64,000 nt of DNA from Megachile rotundata (GCF_050947335.1 NW_027473352.1:868001-932000); one strand, 5' to 3'; counted from the stretch's first letter, positions 11,130 to 23,804 are shown. The notes: a model not told the origin generated them from the sequence alone. Numbers and translations are program-made.

Positions 11130-11430
11130 GACCGTGATTGTGTGACCGCGATTTTGTGACCGTGATTGTGTGACCGTGATTGATTGACCGTGATTGAGTG
11201 ACCGTGATTGTGTGATCGTGTGATTGTGTGATTGTGTGATTGTGATTGTGTGATTGTGATTGTGTGATTGTGATTGTGTGATTGTGATTGTGTGATTGTG
11301 ATTGCGTGATTGTGATTGTGTGATTGTGATTGTGTGATTGTGATTGTGTGATTGTGATTGTGTGATAGTGTCTGTGTGATTGTGTGACTGTGATTGTGTG
11401 ATAGTGTCTGTGTGATTGTGTGAGTGTGTG
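11130..11430. repeat. Type-3 block (R + 14-mer array + J pair)
   Basis: R spans 11,130-11,220, 880 bases after the previous R, followed by 14-mers with a TTGCGTG unit, the J pair and GAGTG. Confidence 0.9.
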
Positions 11431-12140
11431 ATTGTGTGATTGTGTGATTGTGTGACTGTGTGATTGTGTGATTGTGTGATTGTGTGATTGTGTGATTGTG
11501 TGATTGCGTGATTGTGATGGTGTGATGGTATGACTGTGTGATTGTGTGATTGTGTGATTGTGAGATTGTGTGATTGTGTGATTGAGTGATTGAGTGATTG
11601 TGTGCTTGTGTGATTGTGTGATTTTGTGATTGAGTGATTGTGTGATTGTGTGATTGTGTGAATGTGTGATTGTGTGACCGTGATTGTGTGATTGATGATT
11701 GTGTGATTGTGTGATTGTGTGATTGTGTGATTGTGTGATTGTGTAACTGTGATTGTGCGATTGTGATTGTGTGATTGTGCGATTGTGTGATTGTGAGATT
11801 GTGTGATTGTGTGATTGTGTGATTGTGTGATTGTGTGATTGTGTGATTGTGTGATTGTGTGATTGTGTGATTGTGTGATTGTGTGATTGTGTGATTGTGT
11901 GATTGTGTGATTGTGATTGTGCGATTGTGATTGTGTGATTGTGTAATTGTGTTATTGTGTTATTGTGTGATTGTGTGATTGTGTGATTGTGTGATTGTGT
12001 GATTGTGTGATTGTGTGATTGTGTGATTGTGTGATTGTGTGATTGTGTGATTGTGTGATTGTGTGATTGTGTGATTGTGTGATTGTGTGATTGTGTGATT
12101 GTGTGATTGTGTGATTGTGTGATTGTGTGATTGTGTGATT
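11431..12140. repeat. Linker with M, N markers before type-1 cassette 4
   Basis: GACTG, GCG, M at 11,516, GATTGAG pair, TGCTTG, TTTTG, N near 11,660, GTAACTG, TGCGATTG, 8-mers, a short K-like segment near 11,910-11,945 and a doubled GTGTTATTG near 11,950. The usual GAATTG and GATTCTG markers of the type-1 leader are missing, so a segment has been deleted. Confidence 0.82.
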
Positions 12141-12793
12141 GGGTGATTGTGTGATTGTGTGATTGCGTGATTGTGTAGTTGTGCGATCGTGATTGTGTGA
12201 TCGTGATTGTGTGATTGCGTGATTGTGATTGTGTGATTGTGTGACTGTGATTGTGTGACCGTGATTGTGTGACCGTAATTGTGTGATCATGATTGTGTGA
12301 TCGTGATTGTGTGATCGTGATTGTGTGACCGTGATTGTGTGATCGTGACTTTGTGATTGTGTGATTGTGTGATTGTGTGATTGTGTGATTGTGTGAATGT
12401 GTGATTGTGTTACCGTTATGGTGTGACCGTGATTGTGTGGTTGCGACAGTGTGATTGTGACTGTGTGATTGTGTGAGTGTGTTATTGTGTGATTGTGTGA
12501 TTGTGTGACCGTGTGATTGTGTGATTTTGTGATTGTGTGATTGTGTGATTGTGTGACCGTGATTGTGTGACCGCGATTTTGTGACCGTGATTGTGTGACC
12601 GTGATTGATTGACCGTGATTGAGTGACCGTGATTGTGTGATCGTGTGATTGTGTGACCGTGTGATTGTGTGATTTTGTGATTGTGTGATTGTGTGATTGT
12701 GTGACCGTGATTGTGTGACCGCGATTTTGTGACCGTGATTGTGTGACCGTGATTGATTGACCGTGATTGAGTGACCGTGATTGTGTGATCGTG
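12141..12793. repeat. Type-1 cassette 4 with duplicated R
   Basis: T-a and L are complete. R occurs twice, at 12,555-12,645 and 12,703-12,793. The repeated unit includes the preceding GACCGTGTG and TTTTG markers (12,507 and 12,655), a 148-base tandem duplication not seen in any other cassette. Confidence 0.92.
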
Positions 12794-13350
12794 TGATTGT
12801 GTGATTGTGTGATTGTGATTGTGTGATTGTGATTGTGTGATTGTGATTGTGTGATAGTGTCTGTGTGATTGTGTGATTGTGATTGTGTGATAGTGTCTGT
12901 GTGATTGTGTGATTCTGTGATTGTGTGATTGTGTGATTGTGTAATTGTGATTGTGCGATTGTGATTGTGTGATTGTGTGATTGTGAGATTGTGTGATTGT
13001 GTGATTGTGTGATTGTGTGATTGTGTGATTGTGTGATTGTGTGATTGTGTGATTGTGTGATTGTGTGATTGTGTGATTGTGTGACTGTGTGATTGTGTGA
13101 TTGTGTGATTGTGTGATTGTGTGATTGTGTGATTGTGTGATTGTGTGATTGTGTGATTGTGTGATTGTGTAATTGTGATTGTGCGATTGTGATTGTGTGA
13201 TTGTGTGATTGTGTGATTGTGAGATTATGTGATTGTGTAATTGTGTTATTGTGTGATTGTGTGATTGTGTGATTGTGTGATTGTGTGATTGTGTGATTGT
13301 GTGATTGTGTGATTGTGTGATTGTGTGATTGTGTGACTGTGTGATTGTGT
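12794..13350. repeat. Linker with J pair, K, Q markers
   Basis: 14-mers and a J pair run directly into GATTCTG near 12,913, skipping the usual GATTGAG and N markers. K, GAGATTG, an 8-mer run with GACTG near 13,083, K near 13,168 and Q near 13,220-13,250 follow. Confidence 0.85.
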
Positions 13351-13630
13351 GACCGTGATTGTGTGACCGCGATTTTGTGACCGTGATTGTGTGACCGTGA
13401 TTGATTGACCGTGATTGAGTGACCGTGATTGTGTGATCGTGTGATTGTGTGATTGTGTGATTGTGATTGTGTGATTGTGATTGTGTGATTGTGATTGTGT
13501 GATTGTGATTGTGTGATTGTGATTGCGTGATTGTGATTGTGTGATTGTGATTGTGTGATTGTGATTGTGTGATTGTGATTGTGTGATAGTGTCTGTGTGA
13601 TTGTGTGACTGTGATTGTGTGAGTGTGTGA
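13351..13630. repeat. Type-3 block with one J lost
   Basis: R is at 13,351-13,441, followed by 14-mers with a TTGCGTG unit. Only one GATAG (near 13,586) is present: GACTGTGATTG runs straight into GAGTG near 13,620. Confidence 0.88.
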
Positions 13631-14692
13631 TTGTGTGATTGTGTGATTGTGTGATTGTGAGATTGTGTGATTGTGTGATTGAGTGATTGTGTGATTGTGT
13701 GATTGTATGATTGTGTGATTGTGTGATTGTGTGATTGTGTGATTGTGTGATTGTGTGATTGTGTGATTGTGTGATTGTGTGATTGTGTGATTGTGTGATT
13801 GTGTGATTGTGTGATTGTGTGATTGTGTGATTGTGTGATTGTGTGATTGTGTGATTGTGTGATTGTGTGATTGTGTGACTGTGTGATTGTGTGATTGTGT
13901 GATTGTGTGATTGTGTGATTGTGTGATTGCGTGATTGTGATGGTGTGATGGTATGACTGCGTGATTGTGTGATTGTGTGATTGTGAGATTGTGTGATTGT
14001 GTGATTGAGTGATTGAGTGATTGTGTGCTTGTGTGATTGTGTGATTTTGTGATTGAGTGATTGTGTGATTGTGTGATTGTGTGATTGTGTGAATGTGTGA
14101 TTGTGTGACCGTGATTGTGTGATTGTGTGATTGTGTGATTGTGTGATTGTGTGATTGTGTGACTGTGTGATTGTGTAACTGTGATTGTGCGATTGTGATT
14201 GTGTGATTGTGCGATTGTGTGATTGTGAGATTGTGTGATTGTGTGATTGTGTGATTGTGTGATTGTGATTGTGTAATTGTGATTGTGCGATTGTGATTGT
14301 GTGATTGTGAGATTGTGTGAATTGTGTGATTGTGTGATTGTGTGAATTTGTGATTGTGTGACCGTGATTGTGTGATTGATGATGGTGTGATTGTGTGATT
14401 GTGTGATTGTGTGATTGTGTGATTGTGTGATTGTGTGATTCTGTGATTGTGTGATTGTGTGATTGTGTGATTGTGTAATTGTGATTGTGCGATTGTGATT
14501 GTGTGATTGTGTAATTGTGTTATTGTGTGATTGTGTGATTGTGTGATTGTGTGATTGTGTGATTGTGTGATTGTGTGATTGTGTGATTGTGTGATTGTGT
14601 GATTGTGTGATTGTGTGATTGTGTGATTGTGTGATTGTGTGATTGTGTGATTGTGTGATTGTGTGATTGTGTGATTGTGTGATTGTGTGATT
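13631..14692. repeat. Linker with M, N, K before type-1 cassette 5
   Basis: GTATGATTG near 13,705 and a long 8-mer run lead to GACTG, GCG and M at 13,939 (followed by GCG, private). N here ends in ordinary 8-mers rather than GATTGATGATTG. GTAACTG, TGCGATTG, K, GAATTG, N with GAATTTG near 14,343, GATTCTG, K and GTTATTG follow. Confidence 0.83.
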
Positions 14693-15113
14693 GGGTGATT
14701 GTGTGATTGTGTGATTGCGTGATTGTGTAGTTGTGCGATCGTGATTGTGTGATCGTGATTGTGTGATTGCGTGATTGTGATTGTGTGATTGTGTGACTGT
14801 GATTGTGTGACCGTGATTGTGTGACCGTGATCGTGTGATCGTGACTTTGTGATTGTGTGATTGTGTGATTGTGTGATTGTGTGATTGTGTGAATGTGTGA
14901 TTGTGTTACCGTTATGGTGTGACCGTGATTGTGTGGTTGCGACAGTGTGATTGTGACTGTGTGATTGTGTGAGTGTGTTATTGTGTGATTGTGTGATTGT
15001 GTGACCGTGTGATTGTGTGATTTTGTGATTGTGTGATTGTGTGATTGTGTGACCGTGATTGTGTGACCGCGATTTTGTGACCGTGATTGAGTGACCGTGA
15101 TTGTGTGATCGCG
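14693..15113. repeat. Type-1 cassette 5, internally deleted
   Basis: T-a loses the GACCGTAATTG-GATCATG section and runs GACCGTGATCGTGTGATCG near 14,825. L is complete. R (15,051-15,113) has four units plus the terminus instead of six and ends GATCGCG. Both deletions remove whole 14-mer steps or nearly so. Because GATCATG is lost, this cassette supplies no minus-strand start codon. Confidence 0.9.
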
Positions 15114-16181
15114 TGATTGTGTGATTGTGTGATTGTGATTGTGTGATTGTGATTGTGTGATTGTGATTGTGTGATAGTGTCTGTGTGATTGTGTGATTGT
15201 GATTGTGTGATAGTGTCTGTGTGATTGTGTGAGTGTGTGATTGTGTGATTCTGTGATGTGTGATTGTGTGATTGTGTGATTGAGTGATTGTGTGATTGTG
15301 TGATTGTGTGATTGTGTGCTTGTGTGATTGTGTGATTTTGTGATTGAGTGATTGTGTGATTGTGTGATTGTGTGAATGTGTGATTGTGTGACCGTGATTG
15401 TGTGATTGATGATTGTGTGATTGTGATTGTGTGATTGTGATTGTGTGATTGTGATTGTGTGATAGTGTCTGTGTGATTGTGTGATTGTGATTGTGTGATA
15501 GTGTCTGTGTGATTGTGTGATTGTGTGATTGTGTGATTGTGTGATTGTGTGATTGTGTAATTGTGATTGTGCGATTGTGATTGTGTGATTGTGTGATTGT
15601 GTGATTTTGAGATGGTGTGATTGTGTGATTGTGTGATTGTGTGATTGTGATTGTGTAATTGTGATTGTGCGATTGTGATTGTGTAATTGTGAGATTGTGT
15701 GAATTGTGTGATTGTGTGATTGTGTGAATGTGTGATTGTGTGACCGTGATTGTGTGATTGATGATTGCGTGATTGTGTGATTGTGAGATTGTGTGATTGT
15801 GTGATTGTGTGATTATGTGATTGTGTGATTGTGTGATTGTGATTGTGTGATTGTGTGATTGTGTGATTGTGTGATTGTGAGATTGTGTGAATTGTGTGAT
15901 TGTGTGATTGTGTGATTGTGTGATTGTGTGATTGTGTGATTGTGTGATTGTGTGATTGTGTGATTGTGTGATTGTGTGATTGTGTGATTGTGTAATTGTG
16001 ATTGTGCGATTGTGATTGTGTGATTGTGTGATTGTGTGATTGTGAGATTATGTGATTGTGTAATTGTGTTATTGTGTGATTGTGTGATTGTGTGATTGTG
16101 TGATTGTGTGATTGTGTGATTGTGTGATTGTGTGATTGTGTGATTGTGTGATTGTGTGATTGTGTGATTGTGTGATTGTGT
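15114..16181. repeat. Linker with J pairs, N, K and Q markers
   Basis: Same order as 1,845-3,039, with private changes: GATTCTGTGATG near 15,250 (a 6-base step) and GATGATTGCG near 15,762 in place of the second N with GATGATGG. TTTTGAGATGG is near 15,607, GATTATG near 15,813 and Q near 16,043. Confidence 0.85.
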
Positions 16182-16480
16182 GACCGTGATTGTGTGACCG
16201 CGATTTTGTGACCGTGATTGTGTGACCGTGATTGATTGACCGTGATTGAGTGACCGTGATTGTGTGATCGTGTGATTGTGTGATTGTGTGATTGTGATTG
16301 TGTGATTGTGATTGTGTGATTGTGATTGTGTGATTGTGATTGTGTGATTGTGATTGCGTGATTGTGATTGTGTGATTGTGATTGTGTGATTGTGATTGTG
16401 TGATTGTGATTGTGTGATAGTGTCTGTGTGATTGTGTGACTGTGATTGTGTGAGTGTGTGATTGTGTGATTGTGTGAGTG
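16182..16480. repeat. Type-3 block with one J lost
   Basis: R is at 16,182-16,272, with 14-mers and a TTGCGTG unit, one GATAG near 16,418, then GACTGTGATTG followed by GAGTG at about 16,452 and again at about 16,476. Confidence 0.88.
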
Positions 16481-16983
16481 TGTGATTGTGTGATTGTGTG
16501 ATTGTGAGATTGTGTGATTGTGTGATTGAGTGATTGTGTGATTGTGTGATTGTGTGATTGTGTGATTGTGTGATTGTGTGATTGTGTGATTGTGTGATTG
16601 TGTGATTGTGTGATTGTGTGATTGTGTGATTGTGTGATTGTGTGATTGTGTGATTGTGTGATTGTGTGATTGTGTGATTGTGTGATTGTGTGATTGTGTG
16701 ATTGTGTGATTGTGTGATTGTGTGATTGTGTGACTGTGTGACTGTGTGATTGTGTGATTGTGTGATTGTGTGATTGTGTGATTGTGTGATTGTGTGATTG
16801 TGTGATTGTGTGATTGTGTGATTGTGTGATTGTGTGATTGTGTGATTGTGTGATTGTGTGATTGTGTAATTGTGATTGTGCGATTGTGATTGTGTGATTG
16901 TGTGATTGTGTGATTGTGAGATTATGTGATTGTGTAATTGTGTTATTGTGTGATTGTGTGATTGTGTGATTGTGTGATTGTGT
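16481..16983. repeat. 8-mer run with paired GACTG and Q leader
   Basis: A long 8-mer run carries a doubled GACTGTGTGACTG near 16,733, then K near 16,866 and Q near 16,917-16,945; R follows after only four 8-mers. Confidence 0.85.
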
Positions 16984-17310
16984 GACCGTGATTGTGTGAC
17001 CGCGATTTTGTGACCGTGATTGTGTGACCGTGATTGATTGACCGTGATTGAGTGACCGTGATTGTGTGATCGTGTGATTGTGTGATTGTGTGATTGTGAT
17101 TGTGTGATTGTGATTGTGTGATTGTGATTGTGTGATTGTGATTGTGTGATTGTGATTGTGTGATTGTGATTGCGTGATTGTGATTGTGTGATTGTGATTG
17201 TGTGATTGTGATTGTGTGATTGTGATTGTGTGATTGTGATTGTGTGATAGTGTCTGTGTGATTGTGTGACTGTGATTGTGTGATAGTGTCTGTGTGATTG
17301 TGTGAGTCTG
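16984..17310. repeat. Type-3 block (R + 14-mer array + J pair)
   Basis: R is at 16,984-17,074, followed by 14-mers to about 17,245 with one TTGCGTG unit, a J pair and a private GAGTCTG near 17,305. Confidence 0.9.
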
Positions 17311-19323
17311 TGATTGTGTGATTGTGTGATTGTGAGATTGTGTGATTGTGTGATTGAGTGATTGTGTGATTGTGTGATTGTGTGATTGTGTGATGGTGTG
17401 ATGGTATGACTGTGTGATTGTGTGATTGTGTGATTGTGAGATTGTGTGATTGTGTGATTGAGTGATTGAGTGATTGTGTGCTTGTGTGATTGTGTGATTT
17501 TGTGATTGAGTGATTGTGTGATTGTGTGATTGTGTGAATGTGTGATTGTGTGACCGTGATTGTGTGATTGATGATTGTGTGATTGTGTGATTGTGTGATT
17601 GTGTGATTGTGTAACTGTGATTGTGCGATTGTGATTGTGTGATTGTGCGATTGTGTGATTGTGAGATTGTGTGATTGTGTGATTGTGTGATTGTGTGATT
17701 GTGATTGTGTAATTGTGATTGTGCGATTGTGATTGTGTGATTGTGAGATTGTGTGAATTGTGTGATTGTGTGATTGTGTGAATGTGTGATTGTGTGACCG
17801 TGATTGTGTGATTGATGATGGTGTGATTGTGTGATTGTGTGATTGTGTGATTGTGTGATTGTGTGATTGTGTGATTCTGTGATTGTGTGATTGTGTGATT
17901 GTGTAATTGTGATTGTGCGATTGTGATTGTGTAATTGTGTGATTGTGTGAATGTGTGATTGTGTGACCGTGATTGTGTGATTGATGATGGTGTGATTGTG
18001 TGATTGTGTGATTGTGTGATTGTGTGATTGTGTGATTGTGTGATTGTGTGATTCTGTGATTGTGTGATTGTGTGATTGTGTAATTGTGATTGTGCGATTG
18101 TGATTGTGTGATTGTGTGATTGTGAGATTGTGTGATTGTGTGATTGTGTGATTGTGTGATTGTGATTGTGTGATAGTGTCTGTGTGATTGTGTGATTGTG
18201 TGATTGTGTGATTGTGATTGTGTGATTGTGTGATTGTGTGATTGTGTGATTGTGAGATTGTGTGAATTGTGTGATTGTGTGATTGTGTGATTGTGTGATT
18301 GTGTGATTGTGTGATTGTGTGATTGTGTGATTGTGTGATTGTGTGATTGTGTAATTGTGATTGTGCGATTGTGATTGTGTGATTGTGTGATTGTGTGATT
18401 GTGAGATTATGTGATTGTGTGATTGTGTGATTGTGTGATTGTGTGACTGTGTGATTGTGTGATTGTGTGATTGTGTGATTGTGTGATTGTGTGATTGTGT
18501 GATTGTGTGATTGTGTGATTGTGTGATTGTGTGATTGTGTGATTGTGTGATTGTGTGATTGTGTGATTGTGTGATTGTGTGAGTGTGTGATTGTGTGATT
18601 GTGTGATTGTGTGATTGTGTGATTGTGTGATTGCGTGATTGTGATGGTGTGATGGTATGACTGTGTGATTGTGTGATTGTGTGACTGTGAGATTGTGTGA
18701 TTGTGTGATTGAGTGATTGAGTGATTGTGTGCTTGTGTGATTGTGTGATTTTGTGATTGAGTGATTGTGTGATTGTGTGATTGTGTGAATGTGTGATTGT
18801 GTGACCGTGATTGTGTGATTGATGATTGTGTGATTGTGTGATTGTGTGATTGTGTGATTGTGTGATTGTGTAACTGTGATTGTGCGATTGTGATTGTGTG
18901 ATTGTGCGATTGTGTGATTGTGAGATTGTGTGATTGTGTGATTGTGTGATTGTGTGATTGTGATTGTGTAATTGTGATTGTGCGATTGTGATTGTGTGAT
19001 TGTGAGATTGTGTGAATTGTGTGATTGTGTGATTGTGTGAATGTGTGATTGTGTGACCGTGATTGTGTGATTGATGATGGTGTGATTGTGTGATTGTGTG
19101 ATTGTGTGATTGTGCGATTGTGTGATTCTGTGATTGTGTGATTGTGTGATTGTGTAATTGTGATTGTGCGATTGTGATTGTGTGATTGTGTAATTGTGTT
19201 ATTGTGTGATTGTGTGATTGTGTGATTGTGTGATTGTGTGATTGTGTGATTGTGTGATTGTGTGATTGTGTGATTGTGTGATTGTGTGATTGTGTGATTG
19301 TGTGATTGTGTGATTGTGTGATT
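17311..19323. repeat. Long linker with two M/N sets before type-1 cassette 6
   Basis: It contains M at 17,392 and 18,643, N near 17,545, 17,800, 17,965, 18,800 and 19,060, several K segments, GAATTG slips, a lone GATAG near 18,174 and GAGATTATG near 18,405. The M, N, GTAACTG, GAATTG order appears twice about 1.25 kb apart, so this linker looks duplicated and then partly rearranged. The last segment carries GTTATTG near 19,200 and 8-mers. Confidence 0.8.
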
Positions 19324-19820
19324 GGGTGATTGTGTGATTGTGTGATTGCGTGATTGTGTAGTTGTGCGATCGTGATTGTGTGATCGTGATAGTGTGATTG
19401 CGTGATTGTGATTGTGTGATTGTGTGACTGTGATTGTGTGACCGTGATTGTGTGACCGTAATTGTGTGATCTTGATTGTGTGATCGTGATTGTGTGATCG
19501 TGATTGTGTGACCGTGATTGTGTGATCGTGACTTTGTGATTGTGTGATTGTGTGATTGTGTGATTGTGTGAATGTGTGATTGTGTTACCGTTATGGTGTG
19601 ACCCTGATTGTGTGGTTGCGACTGTGTGATTGTGACTGTGTGATTGTGTGAGTGTGTTATTGTGTGATTGTGTGATTGTGTGACCGTGTGATTGTGTGAT
19701 TTTGTGATTGTGTGATTGTGTGATTGTGTGACCGTGATTGTGTGACCGCGATTTTGTGACCGTGATTGTGTGACCGTGATTGATTGACCGTGATTGAGTG
19801 ACCGTGATTGTGTGATCGTG
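19324..19820. repeat. Type-1 cassette 6, with private substitutions
   Basis: Order T-a, L, R (19,730-19,820) is intact. Private changes are GATCGTGATAGTG near 19,388, GATCTTG in place of GATCATG near 19,469, GACCCTG near 19,600 and GCGACTG in place of GCGACAG. Loss of GATCATG removes the minus-strand ATG present in most T blocks. Confidence 0.9.
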
Positions 19821-20650
19821 TGATTGTGTGATTGTGTGATTGTGATTGTGTGATTGTGATTGTGTGATTGTGATTGTGTGATAGTGTCTGTGTGATTGTG
19901 TGATTGTGATTGTGTGATAGTGTCTGTGTGATTGTGTGAGTGTGTGATTGTGTGATTGTGTGATTGTGTGATTGTGTGATTGTGTGATTGTGTGATTGAG
20001 TGATTGTGTGATTGTGTGATTGTGTGCTTGTGTGATTGTGTGATTTTGTGATTGAGTGATTGTGTGATTGTGTGATTGTGTGAATGTGTGATTGTGTGAC
20101 CGTGATTGTGTGATTGATGATTGTGTGATTGTGTGATTGTGTGATTGTGTGATTGTGTGATTGTGTGATTGTGTGATTGTGTGATTGAGTGATTGTGTGA
20201 TTTTGTGGTTGTGTGATTTTGTGATTGAGTGATTGTGTGATTGTGTGATTGTGTGATTGTGTGATTGTGTGATTGTGTGGTTGTGTGATTGTGTGACTGT
20301 GTGATTGTGTGATTGTGTGATTGTGCGATTGTGATTGTGTGATTGTGTGATTGTGTGATTGTGTGATTGTGTGACTGTGTGATTGTGTGATTGTGTGATT
20401 GTGTGATTGAGTGATTGTGTGATTTTGTGATTGTGTGATTTTGTGATTGAGTGATTGTGTGATTGTGTGATTGTGTGATTGTGTGATTGTGTGATTGTGT
20501 GGTTGTGTGATTGTGTGACTGTGTGATTGTGTGATTGTGTGATTGTGCGATTGTGATTGTGTGATTGTGTGATTGTGTGATTGTGTGATTGTGTGACTGT
20601 GTGATTGTGTGATTGTGTGATTGTGTGATTGTGTGATTGTGTGATTGTGT
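19821..20650. repeat. Linker between type-1 and type-2 cassettes
   Basis: 14-mers, J pair, GATTGAG, TGCTTG, TTTTG and N near 20,080 are followed by two successive copies of the set GATTGAG, TTTTG, GTGGTTG, GACTG, TGCGATTG, GACTG (about 20,180-20,390 and 20,408-20,640), a local duplication of about 240 bases. Confidence 0.85.
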
Positions 20651-20879
20651 GATGGTGTCATTGTGTGATTGCGTGATTGTGTGATTGTGTGATTGTGTGA
20701 TTGTGTGATTGCGTGATTGTGTGGTTGTGCGATCGTGATTGTGTGATCGTGATTGTGTGATTGCGTGATTGTGATTGTGTGATTGTGGGACCGTGATTGT
20801 GTGACCGCGATTTTGTGACCGTGATTGTGTGACCGTGATTGAGTGACCGTGATTGAGTGACCGTGATTGTGTGATTGTG
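20651..20879. repeat. Type-2 cassette 3, L deleted
   Basis: GATGGTGTCATTG and the first part of T-b (TGGTTGTGCGATCG near 20,723) join directly to R at 20,789-20,879 through GTGGGACCG. The second half of T-b and all of L are missing. R ends GATTGTG instead of GATCGTG. Confidence 0.9.
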
Positions 20880-21682
20880 TGATTGTGATTGTGTGATAGT
20901 GTCTGTGTGATTGTGTGAGTGTGTGATTGTGTGATTGTGTGATTGTGTGATTGTGTGATTGTGTGATTGAGTGATTGTGTGATTGTGTGATTGTGTGATT
21001 GTGTGATTGTGTGATTTTGTGATTGTGTGATTGTGTGATTGTGTGACCGTGATTGTGTGACCGCGATTTTGTGACGGTGATTGTGTGACCGTGATTGAGT
21101 GACCGTGATTGAGTGACCGTGATTGTGTGATCGTGTGATTGTGTGATTGTGTGATTGTGATTGTGCGATTGTGATTGTGTGATTGTGAGATTGTGTGAAT
21201 TGTGTGATTGTGTGATTGTGTGAATGTGTGATTGTGTGACCGTGATTGTGTGATTGATGATGGTGTGATTGTGTGATTGTGTGATTGTGTGATTGTGTGA
21301 TTGTGTGATTGTGTGATTCTGTGATTCTGTGATTGTGTGATTGTGTAATTGTGATTGTGCGATTGTGATTGTGTGATTGTGTGATTGTGAGATTGTGTGA
21401 TTGTGTGATTGTGTGATTGTGTGATTGTGTGATTGTGTGATTGTGATTGTGTGATTGTGTGATTGTGTGATTGTGTGATTGTGTGACTGTGTGATTGTGT
21501 GATTGTGTGCTTGTGTGATTGTGTGATTTTGTGATTGAGTGATTGTGTGATTGTGTGATTGTGTGAATGTGTGATTGTGTGACCGTGATTGGGTGATTGA
21601 TGATTGTGTGATTGTGTGATTGTGTGATTGTGTGATTGTGTGATTGTGTGATTGTGTGATTGTGTGATTGTGAGATTGTGTG
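20880..21682. repeat. Linker with a diverged R and N markers
   Basis: A single J near 20,895, GATTGAG and TTTTG precede R at 21,045-21,135, which has GACGG in unit three and GAGTG in two units. K-like TGCGATTG, N with GATGATGG, two GATTCTG, TGCTTG, TTTTG and N with TGGGTGATTGATG near 21,590 follow. Confidence 0.82.
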
Positions 21683-21940
21683 AATGTGTGATTGTGTTAC
21701 CGTTATTGTGTGACCGTGATTGTGTGGTTGCGACTGTGTGATTGTGACTGTGTGATTGTCTGAGTGTGTTATTGTGTGATTGAGTGATTGTGTGACTGTG
21801 TGATTGTGTGATTGTGTGATTTTGTGATTGTGTGATCGTGTGATTGTGTGACCGTGATTGTGTGACCGCGATTTTGTGACCGTGATTGTGTGACCGTGAT
21901 TGAGTGACCGTGATTGAGTGACCGTGATTGTGTGATCGTG
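21683..21940. repeat. L+R cassette without T
   Basis: GAATG and TTACCGTTATTG near 21,697, GCGACTG, GATTGTCTGAG near 21,755, GTTATTGTGTGATTGAG, GACTG, TTTTG and R at 21,850-21,940. It matches the type-2 L and R but no T-b precedes it. Confidence 0.88.
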
Positions 21941-23586
21941 TGATTGTGTGATTGTGTGATTGTGATTGTGTGATTGTGATTGTGTGATTGTGATTGTGTG
22001 ATAGTGTCTGTGTGATTGTGTGAGAGTGTGATTGTGTGATTGTGTGATTGTGTGGTTGTGTGATTGTGTGACTGTGTGATTGTGTGATTGTGTGATTGTG
22101 CGATTGTGATTGTGTGATTGTGTGATTGTGTGATTGTGTGATTGTGTGATTGTGTGACTGTGTGATTGTGTGATTGTGTGATTGTGTGATTGTGTGATTG
22201 TGTGATTGTGTGATTGTGTGATTGTGTGATTGTGTGATTGTGTGATTGTGTGATTGTGTGATTGTGTGACTGTGTGATTGTGTGATTGTGTGATTGTGCG
22301 ATTGTGATTGAGTGATTGTGTGATTGTGTGATTGTGTGATTGTGTGATTGTGTGAATGTGTGATTGTGTGACCGTGATTGTGTGATTGATGATTGTGTGA
22401 TTGTGTGATTGTGTGATTGTGTGATTGTGTGATTGTGTGATTGTGTGATTGTGTAATTGTGATTGTGCGATTGTGATTGTGTGATTGTGTGATTGTGTGA
22501 TTGTGAGATTGTGTGATTGTGTGATTGTGTGATTGTGTGATTGTGTGATTGTGATTGTGTAATTGTGATTGTGCGATTGTGATTGTGTAATTGTGAGATT
22601 GTGTGAATTGTGTGATTGTGTGATTGTGTGAATGTGTGATTGTGTGACCGTGATTGTGTGATTGATGATGGTGTGATTGATGATGGTGTGATTGTGTGAT
22701 TGTGTGATTGTGTGATTGTGTGATTGTGTGATTCTGTGATTGTGTGATTGTGTGATTGTGTAATTGTGATTGTGCGATTGTGATTGTGTGATTGTGTGAT
22801 TGTGAGATTGTGTGATTGTGTGATTGTGTGATTATGTGATTGTGTGATTGTGTGATTGTGATTGTGTGATTGTGTGATTGTGTGATTGTGTGATTGTGAG
22901 ATTGTGTGAATTGTGTGATTGTGTGATTGTGTGATTGTGTGATTGTGTGATTGTGTGATTGTGTGATTGTGTGATTGTGTGATTGTGTGATTGTGTGATT
23001 GTGTGATTGTGTAATTGTGATTGTGCGATTGTGATTGTGTGATTGTGTGATTGTGTGATTGTGAGATTATGTGATTGTGTAATTGTGTTATTGTGTGATT
23101 GTGTGATTGTGTGATTGTGTGATTGTGTGATTGTGTGATTGTGTGATTGTGTGATTGTGTGATTGTGTGATTGTGTGATAGTGTCTGTGTGATTGTGTGA
23201 GTGTGTGATTGTGTGATTGTGTGATTGTGAGATTGTGTGATTGTGTGATTGAGTGATTGTGTGATTGTGTGATTGTGTGATTGTGTGATTGTGTGATTGT
23301 GTGATTGTGTGATTGTGTGACTGTGTGATTGTGTGATTGTGAGATTGTGTGATTGTGTGCTTGTGTGATTGTGTGATTTTGTGATTGAGTGATTGTGTGA
23401 TTGTGTGATTGTGTGAATGTGTGATTGTGTGACCGTGATTGTGTGATTGATGATTGTGTGATTGTGTGATTGTGTGATTGTGTGATTGTGTGATTGTGTG
23501 ATTGTGTGATTGTGTGATTGTGTGATTGTGTGATTGTGTGATTGTGTGATTGTGTGATTGTGTGATTGTGTGATTGTGTGATTGTG
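21941..23586. repeat. Linker with GTGGTTG, N, K and Q markers
   Basis: A 14-mer run, one J and GAGAGTG near 22,021 precede GTGGTTG, GACTG pairs, TGCGATTG, N near 22,350, K, GAATTG, N with a doubled GATTGATGATGG near 22,670, GATTCTG, GATTATG, GAATTG, K and Q near 23,065-23,090. Here Q is followed not by R but by GATAG near 23,178, then GATTGAG, GACTG, TGCTTG, N near 23,430 and an 8-mer run. Confidence 0.82.
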
Positions 23587-23804
23587 TGAATGTGTGATTG
23601 TGTTACCGTTATTGTGTGACCGTGATTGTGTGGTTGCGACTGTGTGATTGTGACTGTGTGATTGTGTGAGTGTGTTATTGTGTGATTGAGTGATTGTGTG
23701 ACTGTGTGATTGTGTGATTGTGTGATTTTGTGATTGTGTGATTGTGTGATTGTGTGACCGTGATTGTGTGACCGCGATTTTGTGACCGTGATTGTGTGAT
23801 CGTG
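23587..23804. repeat. L+R cassette with short R
   Basis: TTACCGTTATTG near 23,603, GCGACTG, GTTATTG, GATTGAG, GACTG and TTTTG lead to R at 23,756-23,804, which has only three 14-mers before GATCGTG instead of six. The same short R occurs at 29,812 and 30,752. Confidence 0.88.
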
